Assembly (NCBI GenBank): GCA_017555025.1
Contig: JAFZHC010000069.1
Coordinates: 1 to 64,000, forward strand
DNA length: 64,000 nucleotides
Direction: 5' to 3'
Source: Akkermansia sp.
GTDB lineage: Bacteria > Verrucomicrobiota > Verrucomicrobiia > Verrucomicrobiales > Akkermansiaceae
Shown in pieces: positions 1-5,831 of the stretch; position 1 is the stretch's first letter; each line of letters opens with the position of its first letter. The notes below the pieces were generated by a model. That model was not told the origin of the DNA. It was given only the letters and a program-made list of their open reading frames with translations, and made no database searches. The translations under genes were made by a program, and so were the position numbers.

Positions 1-18
1 AGGCGGGCGAGCCCGCCT
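1..18. terminator. Terminator-like hairpin at the left edge
   Basis: AGGCGGGC and GCCCGCCT form an 8-bp perfect stem with a 2-base spacer at the very start of the window. It probably ends a gene lying to the left. The T-run is weak and the upstream half may be cut off, so direction is unclear. Confidence 0.4.
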
Positions 19-60
19 GACCCGATACTTTTCTGATTGTAAATTGCAGATGGCAGATGT

Positions 61-73
61 TGGCAAATTGCCA
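61..73. promoter_or_regulatory. Palindrome upstream of the aminotransferase promoter
   Basis: TGGCAAATTGCCA is a perfect inverted repeat (6-bp arms around one base) lying about 77 bases upstream of the -35 hexamer of the next gene, within AT-rich DNA. It could be a regulator site. No protein is assigned. Confidence 0.3.
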
Positions 74-149
74 TTTGCTGAGTTTATTGGCTGTTTACAA
101 CTTGCTGCCTGTAAATCCCACATTATTCTGTCACTCCCGCATATTTTCC

Positions 150-178
150 TTGCCTTTTGGTGAGTAAGAGGGTAACAT
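150..178 (+). promoter_or_regulatory. Promoter of the aminotransferase gene
   Basis: TTGCCT (150-155), a 17-bp spacer and TAACAT (173-178). The predicted start of transcription is near 185, giving a leader of about 55 bases before the ATG at 241. This is one of the few promoters in the window with a normal-length leader. Confidence 0.5.
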
Positions 179-240
179 AGGCGCGACCTGCCGTGCAGGC
201 ATGTCGCCGAACATATCAATTTTTAACACTTTTTCCTGCA

Positions 241-1407
241 ATGGACTTTATTTCCCCCACAGTTGCTGCACTTTCGCCCTCTCTTACGCTGGCTGTTACC
301 AACAAGGCCAAAGAGATGAAGGCTAATGGTGAGCAGGTATTCGGCCTCGCCGGTGGTGAGCCCGATAAGGATACCCCGGTGAACATTAAGCAGGCTGCTA
401 TCAAGGCTCTGGAAGGTGGCGCCACCAAGTACACTCCTTCCGTTGGTCTGCCTGAGCTGCGCAAGGCTATCAGCGACAAGCTGAAGCGCGATAACAACCT
501 TGACTACAGCATCGACCGGATTTGCGTATGCTCCGGTGCCAAGCCGGCTGTATATGCCGCTCTGCGTGCCACGGTGAGCGAGGGTGATGAGGTCATCATT
601 CCTTCCCCCTACTGGGTGAGCTACCCCTCCATGGTGCAGCTCTGTGGTGCTACTCCCGTATTTGTGGAGACCAAGGCCGAGAACGGCTGGAAGATTACCG
701 CTGAGGAGTTTGCCAATGCCATGACTCCCCGCACGAAGATGATCATTCTTACCACGCCGCACAACCCGACCGGTGCCGTGTATACCGAGGAGGAGCTGCG
801 TGCTATCGGTGAGGTGGCTGTGGACGAGGACATTCTCATCATTGCCGACGAGATTTACGAGCACCTGATTTACGACGATCAGAAGCACGTCTCCATGGCT
901 TCTCTCAGCCCCGAGCTGTACGACCTGACCATCACCATCAACGGTTTCTCTAAGGGCTATGCCATGACCGGCTGGCGCCTTGGCTACACCGCCGCTCCTG
1001 CCGGCATTGCCAAGTACATCAAGATGATTCAGGACCACTGCGCCTCCAACGCCACGACCTTCTGCCAGTACGGCGCTATCGAGGCTCTCAACGGCGACCA
1101 GTCCTTCATCTCTGACCTGCGCGAGGAGTACGACTTCCGCCGTCAGTATGTGTACAGCCGCCTTGCTGCCATGCCCAAGATTAAGGTGGTAGAGCCCAAG
1201 GGCGCTTTCTACTTCTTCATCGACACGACGGAGCTTGGTATGGGCTCTCTCGAGCTGTGCGAGAAGCTGCTGGAGCGCTACAAGGTTGCCGCCATTCCCG
1301 GCATTGCCTTCGGTAACGACAACGCTATCCGCATCTCCTACTGCACCTCTCTCGATGTGCTGAAGGAAGGCCTCGATCGCCTCGAGGAGTTCTGCAAGAA
1401 GGCCTGA
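241..1407 (+). CDS. Pyridoxal-phosphate aminotransferase, aspartate/prephenate type (class I, AspB-like)
   Basis: Transfers amino groups between an amino acid (probably aspartate, possibly prephenate/arogenate) and a 2-oxo acid in the cytoplasm. The 388-residue product has the usual family length. It shows GGEPDKDTP near the N terminus, the TTPHNPTGAVY substrate/cofactor loop, ADEIYEHLIY, and the PLP lysine K238 in NGFSKGYAMTGWRLGY. This layout is that of class Ib aspartate aminotransferases. An upstream in-frame start at 193 would add 16 residues with no family similarity, so 241 is preferred. The gene stands alone between its own promoter and terminator. Exact substrate range cannot be read from sequence. 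Confidence 0.93.
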   Translation: MDFISPTVAALSPSLTLAVTNKAKEMKANGEQVFGLAGGEPDKDTPVNIKQAAIKALEGGATKYTPSVGLPELRKAISDKLKRDNNLDYSIDRICVCSGAKPAVYAALRATVSEGDEVIIPSPYWVSYPSMVQLCGATPVFVETKAENGWKITAEEFANAMTPRTKMIILTTPHNPTGAVYTEEELRAIGEVAVDEDILIIADEIYEHLIYDDQKHVSMASLSPELYDLTITINGFSKGYAMTGWRLGYTAAPAGIAKYIKMIQDHCASNATTFCQYGAIEALNGDQSFISDLREEYDFRRQYVYSRLAAMPKIKVVEPKGAFYFFIDTTELGMGSLELCEKLLERYKVAAIPGIAFGNDNAIRISYCTSLDVLKEGLDRLEEFCKKA

Positions 1408-1438
1408 GTTGCTGCCTGAGCGCATTTGATTTCATCAT

Positions 1439-1473
1439 TGCTGCCTGCATTTTGGTGCAGGCAGCATTTTTTT
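1439..1473 (+). terminator. Rho-independent terminator after the aminotransferase
   Basis: An 11-bp perfect stem (TGCTGCCTGCA / TGCAGGCAGCA) with a 6-base loop is followed by a T-run at 1467-1473. Confidence 0.9.
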
Positions 1474-1506
1474 GTGCCATCTTGCACAAAGGAGATAGCT
1501 TTTGTC

Positions 1507-1535
1507 TTGACTTTTGGTTTACTCTCTGGTTTAAT
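1507..1535 (+). promoter_or_regulatory. Promoter of tRNA-Leu
   Basis: TTGACT (1507-1512), 17-bp spacer, TTTAAT (1530-1535). The tRNA begins 21 bases after the -10 hexamer, a suitable distance for a short 5' trailer. Confidence 0.65.
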
Positions 1536-1556
1536 CTCTGCACACCACTTCGCAAC

Positions 1557-1636
1557 GCCGGCTTGGCGGAATTGGTAGACGCGCTCGACTCAAAATCGAG
1601 TTCGAAAGAGTGTGGGTTCGAGTCCCACAGCCGGTA
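1557..1636 (+). tRNA. tRNA-Leu, anticodon CAA
   Basis: The acceptor arm GCCGGCT pairs with AGCCGGT (one G-U pair at the end). The anticodon stem CTCGA/TCGAG encloses the loop CTCAAAA, giving anticodon CAA, which reads UUG. The T arm is GTGGG-TTCGAGT-CCCAC. The extra arm between the anticodon and T stems is long, as in leucine tRNAs. The 3' CCA is not encoded; the bases after the discriminator are CTTC, so it must be added enzymatically. Confidence 0.95.
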
Positions 1637-1640
1637 CTTC

Positions 1641-1680
1641 AAAAACGCTCACTTTCGTCAAAGAAATTGAGCGTTTTTTA
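1641..1680 (+). terminator. Terminator after tRNA-Leu
   Basis: AAAACGCTCA and TTGAGCGTTTT pair across a 15-base loop, and the right arm runs into a T tract ending at 1679. Confidence 0.8.
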
Positions 1681-1929
1681 GTGGTTAGTGCCAACCTAAT
1701 TTGGAGGCTCCTTTTGAAGCCGTCTTTCTTGCGAGGAGGGGGGGCTGCTGAAAGCCTATGAGAAAGCGGAAGAGTAGATGCTGCGCTCACCCGTACGGGG
1801 ACAGTACAGGGCACGAGGTAAAGGGGAAGGGGGCCGTGTATCAACGTAGACTTGCTTAAATCTGGGGGCAATACATGTTACGCCGTTTGATATAGGAATG
1901 GTTAGTAAAGAGCCGCGTAAACATGAAAA
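1681..1929. other. Intergenic stretch without a recognised gene
   Basis: About 250 bases between the tRNA terminator and the rplS terminator. It contains a 10-bp perfect palindrome CCCGTACGGG (790-799 of the second kilobase, i.e. 1790-1799) and purine-rich runs. Open frames here are shadows of the tRNA. I looked for RNase P, SRP and 6S RNA signatures and saw none. A small RNA cannot be excluded. Confidence 0.4.
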
Positions 1930-1962
1930 CAAAAAACTCAGTTCCGGCGGAACTGAGTTTTT
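1930..1962 (-). terminator. Terminator of rplS
   Basis: AACTCAGTTCC and GGAACTGAGTT form an 11-bp stem with a tiny loop. It is flanked by A and T runs, so it can act in both directions, and it lies directly downstream of rplS on the minus strand. Confidence 0.88.
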
Positions 1963-2007
1963 TGCCTATGAAAAATATATACCTTTACCGGCGGAGCCGT
2001 GTGAAGC

Positions 2008-2352
2008 TTAGCGGATGGTCTTCACGGTGACGGCCTCCTTACCTACGCGCTCGCGCAGGTAGTTGAGCTTGGCGCGGCGAACTTTACCGCGGGTCACAAC
2101 CTCAACCTTGGCAATCTTGGGAGTGTGCACGGGGAAGGAACGCTCCACGCCCTCGCCGTAGGAAATCTTACGAACGGTGAAAGCCTCGTTCACACCGGCG
2201 CCTCGCTTGCCGATTACAATGCCCTGGAAAATCTGCACGCGTTCCTTACCGCCTTCAATTACGCGGCAGTGAACCTTTACAGTGTCACCTACGTTGAAGG
2301 GAGTCACGTCGTCCTTCAGCTGCTCTTTTTCGATGGTATCGAGAATGTTCAT
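2008..2352 (-). CDS. rplS: 50S ribosomal protein L19
   Basis: A structural protein of the large ribosomal subunit at the 30S-50S interface. The 114-residue product has the normal length and family features: [17 protein letters not shown] near the N terminus, [14 protein letters not shown], the [14 protein letters not shown] block, and the basic [13 protein letters not shown] segment at the end. It has a clear ribosome binding site, AAGGAG seven bases before ATG, unlike many genes here. In many bacteria rplS follows rpsP, rimM and trmD; here it is monocistronic with its own promoter and terminator. Confidence 0.98.
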   Translation of the reverse strand: MNILDTIEKEQLKDDVTPFNVGDTVKVHCRVIEGGKERVQIFQGIVIGKRGAGVNEAFTVRKISYGEGVERSFPVHTPKIAKVEVVTRGKVRRAKLNYLRERVGKEAVTVKTIR

Positions 2353-2413
2353 CCTTGTTCTCCTTGTGTGCTAATAAATGTTTCAGGAGCCTCTCGGCTC
2401 TGGCGGTTGCGAA

Positions 2414-2442
2414 AGTCTACACTATTTTTGTCTTCTTGGCAA
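2414..2442 (-). promoter_or_regulatory. Promoter of rplS
   Basis: On the minus strand TTGCCA (2442-2437), 17-bp spacer, TAGACT (2419-2414). Predicted leader is about 55 bases, in keeping with the Shine-Dalgarno sequence seen upstream of rplS. Confidence 0.55.
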
Positions 2443-2472
2443 TCCAAATTTGTGCAGATGGCGCATTTTTTT

Positions 2473-2895
2473 TCATTTTTTTTGATTATGAGTGCTCTCG
2501 GCGGGTAAAATGAGGAGGTCTTGCAGTCTGAAACGCTCTTCGTCGGTGTAAGGAGCGGGGGATTGCAGGTCTGCGGTACGGCGTGCGCTGATGCTTTTGA
2601 GTACGGCGCATACGCCGTGGGAGCTACTGATGGTGAATTGCCAGTGCAGGGTGGTGGTGCCGATGTGCAGCAGGGCGGCCTCCACAGTATATTCCTCCCA
2701 GAAACGGAGGGGCGCCTTGTAGTCGGCCTCGATATGGACGCGAGGGTAGGCGTAGTTGTCGGGGCGGAAACCGCGTGCATTGAGGGCATACAGCTCAGCC
2801 TCTTCCATATAGCGGAAGTAGTTGGCAAAGTGGACGATGCCGGCGGCATCTGTCGAGTGGAAGGCTACGCGGCCTTTATGAATGAAGGGAGGCAT
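2473..2895 (-). CDS. Acyl-CoA thioesterase, 4-hydroxybenzoyl-CoA thioesterase / YbgC family (hotdog fold)
   Basis: Probably hydrolyses acyl-CoA or acyl-ACP thioesters in the cytoplasm. Its physiological substrate is unknown. The 140-residue single-domain protein has the family active-site region DAAGIVHFANYFRYMEEAE, with the catalytic Asp near residue 17, followed by a typical hotdog core. The start is taken at the ATG at 2895; a TTG six codons upstream is possible. The gene follows a membrane protein gene on the same strand by about 70 bases. No strong ribosome binding site is visible. YbgC relatives in proteobacteria sit with tol-pal genes, which are absent here. Confidence 0.85.
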   Translation of the reverse strand: MPPFIHKGRVAFHSTDAAGIVHFANYFRYMEEAELYALNARGFRPDNYAYPRVHIEADYKAPLRFWEEYTVEAALLHIGTTTLHWQFTISSSHGVCAVLKSISARRTADLQSPAPYTDEERFRLQDLLILPAESTHNQKK

Positions 2896-2962
2896 GGGAG
2901 GTGAGAAGCGCAAATTGCAAGGTGTGAGATATGAGAAAGCTCAAGTTAATTGTAGATATAAC

Positions 2963-4084
2963 TTAATAGTAATAGCTGCGGGAGGACGCGGTGCCGAAGC
3001 GCTTGCGGATGTCGTCGGCCTTGGCATTCCAGCCGGCATCCTGCACTTCGGCAATGTTGATGATATCGCCCTCTTGGTTGGTTCTGATGTAGAGAACGGC
3101 TACGCGGCGTCCGTCGCTGATGGTGAGGAATCGAGTGCGGCTGTCGAAGATGTCGTCCACCGAGGCGATGGAGATGTCGCTCTCATCGCGCAGCTGGCTG
3201 CGGTAAGCCTCCGGCACGGTTTGAAGTTGCAGCAGTTTTTCCGCCTGCGTTTTGCTGAGGCCGGCCAGCGCATCGGTGTCGGCAAGGTGCTTCATGTAGC
3301 GGTAGGCGGCATGTACAGCGGGGAAAGTGGCGCGGCGGGTACCATCGGGCATCTTGACGTAGCGGTACATGGTGTTCCGGTCGCGCTGTAGAGCCTGTGC
3401 TTCGGTGGGTTGAGGGAAGAAGAAGAACCAGCACAGGATGAGGGCAATGAGGGTGAGCCAGCCTGCGTTTTGCCAATTGCTCAGGCGCTGCAGACGGCGC
3501 AGAATGGCTCGAATGGTGCTCAGGCGCTCCTGGTCAGCATCTCCAAAGAGAAAGTGAGGTTTGGCTTTGCGGGGATTGGCAAGGATTTCCCTCACGGTCA
3601 GCGCTTTGGATGGGTCGAGTACATCGGCGTCCACGTTGTTGATGTCATCATCAATTTCCGTCTCGGGCGGGTAGAGAAAACGCAGTACAACCAGACGTGT
3701 GAAGGCTGTAATTCCCAGCACGCAGAACATGTAGATAAGACCTTGCGCCAGTTTGCCGTCTTCATATTCAAAGGTGGGGTGTACCAATTCGGGGCAAGTG
3801 GCGGTGAGTACCGGCCAGGCAATGAGGGTAAGCCCTATGATGGTAAAGAGAGCGGTGAACCACACGAGGTTACGGCGCGGGCCGGCTATGCTGACCAGCT
3901 CCATGAAAAGGAAGGGGGCAAGCCACATCCAAGGCTTGAAGTCGTAGTAGGTGATACCTTGTACATAGTCCAGCGCCGGGTTGGCAGGCATGAGGCTGTC
4001 CGGGTACGAGAGTACATAGAGCAGCACCGCTGCTCCTGCTGTGCAGAGAATCATGCGCAGCGCAATGGAAATGAACCTGAGCAT
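2963..4084 (-). CDS. Predicted inner-membrane protein with cytoplasmic middle region, unknown function
   Basis: I do not recognise a family. The 373-residue product begins with about four hydrophobic segments (residues 8-26, 51-68, 74-95, 112-132). A charged stretch follows containing EIDDDINNVDADVLDP, and then a further membrane segment near residues 208-222 (LTLIALILCWFFFF). The C-terminal 150 residues are soluble and contain SDGRRVAVLYIRTN and a Tyr-rich end (SRSYYY). A promoter sits only 6 bases before the ATG, supporting this start. Three phased repeats lie upstream of the promoter, so transcription may be controlled. Confidence 0.75.
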   Translation of the reverse strand: MLRFISIALRMILCTAGAAVLLYVLSYPDSLMPANPALDYVQGITYYDFKPWMWLAPFLFMELVSIAGPRRNLVWFTALFTIIGLTLIAWPVLTATCPELVHPTFEYEDGKLAQGLIYMFCVLGITAFTRLVVLRFLYPPETEIDDDINNVDADVLDPSKALTVREILANPRKAKPHFLFGDADQERLSTIRAILRRLQRLSNWQNAGWLTLIALILCWFFFFPQPTEAQALQRDRNTMYRYVKMPDGTRRATFPAVHAAYRYMKHLADTDALAGLSKTQAEKLLQLQTVPEAYRSQLRDESDISIASVDDIFDSRTRFLTISDGRRVAVLYIRTNQEGDIINIAEVQDAGWNAKADDIRKRFGTASSRSYYY

Positions 4085-4090
4085 GCTCTC

Positions 4091-4120
4091 ATTCTACGGT
4101 ACCTTCCCCCACGCTGTCAA
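4091..4120 (-). promoter_or_regulatory. Promoter of the 2963-4084 membrane protein gene
   Basis: On the minus strand TTGACA (4120-4115), 18-bp spacer, TAGAAT (4096-4091). Only 6 bases separate the -10 from ATG at 4084, so the mRNA is expected to be leaderless or nearly so. Confidence 0.65.
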
Positions 4121-4134
4121 GTACGCGTTTCGTC

Positions 4135-4161
4135 ACAAATATGTTACAAATATGTTACAAT
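4135..4161. repeat. Tandem 11-bp repeats (TTGTRAC boxes) upstream of a promoter
   Basis: ACAAATATGTT occurs twice back to back (4135-4145, 4146-4156) and a third partial copy starts at 4157. Read on the minus strand these are TTGTAAC, TTGTAAC and TTGTGAC boxes spaced 11 bp apart, ending about 15 bases upstream of the -35 at 4115-4120. One-helical-turn phasing suggests a transcription-factor array. Confidence 0.5.
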
Positions 4162-4204
4162 CGCCGACGAATAGCAAAGTCTGCGAGCGCCCGGAGGGTG
4201 GGGA

Positions 4205-5281
4205 TTATACTTTCATCGCCTCATCGCCCAGCAGGAGATGCAGGTGGCGCAGTTCGCCGGCTCCGCGTGTGGTGGCAATGTGCAGCAGTCGCTCTTCGAC
4301 GTCGGGTGCCGGGGGCATGCAACGGTTGGGTAAATCGGCCGTAAGCAGCTCGAGAGCGCAGGCGTTGTGCAGCGCCATGGTTGTCTCGATAAAGCACATG
4401 CGGGTGGGCTCGTCGAGGATGAAGTTGAGCGGTTTTTTATTGTTGAGCACGCGGTGCGGCGGTATTTTGGTGCCGTACTCGTCATCAACCCCCATATTGG
4501 CCAGCAGAACGGGGGAGGATATGATGGCGGCGGTATCCAGCCTGTTGTGCAGGGCATTGATGCGACCGGTTGCCGTGACAACGCACCAGGCATGCAGTAT
4601 GGTATCGTTGAGGTCTTCGCGATCGTTGACATTGACGAACCCCACGTCGCCGGGGAGCTCGCCGGCTTTGTCGGTCAGGTCGGCCACCATGACCTTCATG
4701 CCGTGCTTGCGGGCGTAGTGCACCAAACCTCGCCCCACTTTGCCGTAGCCTACCACCAGCAGACGGCGCTCGCTGAGGTCATTGTACCCCAGCTGAGCCA
4801 TGGCGCGGAAGAAGCTCTCGCCGGTGCCGAGGGTGGTTTCCACGCGCTTGATGCGACTGTCGTCTGCCACAATGACGGGGCGGCAGGTGCGCTCATAAAT
4901 GGGTACGCCGGAGCGGGTAAGCTCGGCATAGCCCAAGGTGGGGGTAAGGCGGGCGCATTGCCCGGCGCAGTCGAGGATGATGTCAAAATCATTCTGCCCC
5001 TTTTCGGCGGTTTCGATACCGAAATCGGGCAACAGACGAATTACCTCCGGATCGGATGGCATGTTGGTGCGAGCGGGAATGAACACTTTAGCACCGGCTG
5101 CCAGCAAGGCTACATATTTGCCGAGAGTATTGCGGAAAATCGGGCTGGCATCCAGCACGCGCAGCCCGGCCAGAGGCTGAGTGGCAGCCCATTCTTCTGC
5201 CTGGTGCAGCAGGGTTGGCCATTCTTCCGCGGGGTACAGGCCGAGTACATAGTCTCTGAGTCGTTCTGCGTTTGTGTTCAT
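4205..5281 (-). CDS. S-adenosylhomocysteine hydrolase-like NAD-binding protein (short form)
   Basis: The 358-residue product resembles the NAD-binding half of adenosylhomocysteinase. It has LVVGYGKVGRGLVHYARKHG (a Rossmann GxGxxG turn, residues about 180-200), VNVNDREDLND, VTATGRIN, and LANMGVDDEYG. True SAH hydrolases run 430-480 residues, carry an N-terminal substrate-binding region and end in a tyrosine-containing KPxxYRY tail; none of these is visible. The reaction is therefore uncertain: it could be a divergent hydrolase or another NAD-dependent enzyme. Start chosen at 5281, where AGAGAGAA precedes the ATG; the longer frame to 5326 adds unlikely sequence. Confidence 0.7.
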   Translation of the reverse strand: MNTNAERLRDYVLGLYPAEEWPTLLHQAEEWAATQPLAGLRVLDASPIFRNTLGKYVALLAAGAKVFIPARTNMPSDPEVIRLLPDFGIETAEKGQNDFDIILDCAGQCARLTPTLGYAELTRSGVPIYERTCRPVIVADDSRIKRVETTLGTGESFFRAMAQLGYNDLSERRLLVVGYGKVGRGLVHYARKHGMKVMVADLTDKAGELPGDVGFVNVNDREDLNDTILHAWCVVTATGRINALHNRLDTAAIISSPVLLANMGVDDEYGTKIPPHRVLNNKKPLNFILDEPTRMCFIETTMALHNACALELLTADLPNRCMPPAPDVEERLLHIATTRGAGELRHLHLLLGDEAMKV

Positions 5282-5387
5282 ATTTCTCTCTGGGCATAAG
5301 TTTAGTCCCGGTGCCCGAAAATGCAAGCTTATAGTGGCGAAAAATCTCTCAAATGGCTAAATTAGGGGGTGGAATGTAAGATTCTGG

Positions 5388-5416
5388 TTGCATGTGCTGC
5401 GGCTCTGTGTTAAATA
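5388..5416 (+). promoter_or_regulatory. Promoter of the HIT-family gene
   Basis: TTGCAT (5388-5393), 17-bp spacer, TAAATA (5411-5416), then 9 bases to the ATG at 5426. A near-leaderless transcript is predicted. Confidence 0.5.
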
Positions 5417-5425
5417 TGGGGTGCA

Positions 5426-5770
5426 ATGGAAAAAACACTCTTCCAGAAAATAGCAGACAAAGAGATACCCTCTGCCATGGTGTATGAGGATGAGCTTTGC
5501 GTGGCATTTCGCGATATTACGCCGGTGGCACCGGTGCATGTGTTGCTGGTACCGCGCAAACCCATACCGAGCATTGAGGCGGCCTCGGTCGAAGATGCCG
5601 CCCTGCTGGGGCACCTTATGCTGAAGGTGGGTGAGATTGCCCGTGCTGAGGGGCTTGCCGAGGGCGGATTCCGCACGGTGCTTAATACCGGTGCCGATGC
5701 CGGGCAGACGGTGCCGCACCTGCATATTCACATTATAGGTGGGCGCTCTCTTCAGTGGCCCCCCGGCTAG
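5426..5770 (+). CDS. hinT: HIT-family nucleotide hydrolase (HinT-like)
   Basis: A small cytoplasmic hydrolase of purine nucleoside phosphoramidates. The 114-residue length and order match HinT: an N-terminal FQKIADKEIPSAMVYED block, VAFRDITPVAPVHVLLVPRKPI, and the catalytic histidine triad HLHIHIIGGR near the C terminus. It precedes the GH31 gene on the same strand by 61 bases and may share its transcript. Confidence is high for the family. The cellular substrate is unknown. Confidence 0.93.
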   Translation: MEKTLFQKIADKEIPSAMVYEDELCVAFRDITPVAPVHVLLVPRKPIPSIEAASVEDAALLGHLMLKVGEIARAEGLAEGGFRTVLNTGADAGQTVPHLHIHIIGGRSLQWPPG

Positions 5771-5831
5771 TGCATATTGCCTGTGAGAGGGCAAGGGGTG
5801 CTGCCGGGTATGCCTTGCCTGCTGCAAAGGG

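Noticed and set aside
223..1425. A 400-codon open frame on the minus strand, opposite the aminotransferase
   Set aside because: It is the codon shadow of a strongly supported enzyme; its translation has no recognisable domains and there is no promoter.
1325..1871. Minus-strand frames whose translation contains GLEPT- or WDSNPHS-like strings
   Set aside because: These strings are the well-known false translation of a tRNA gene; they fall exactly on tRNA-Leu.
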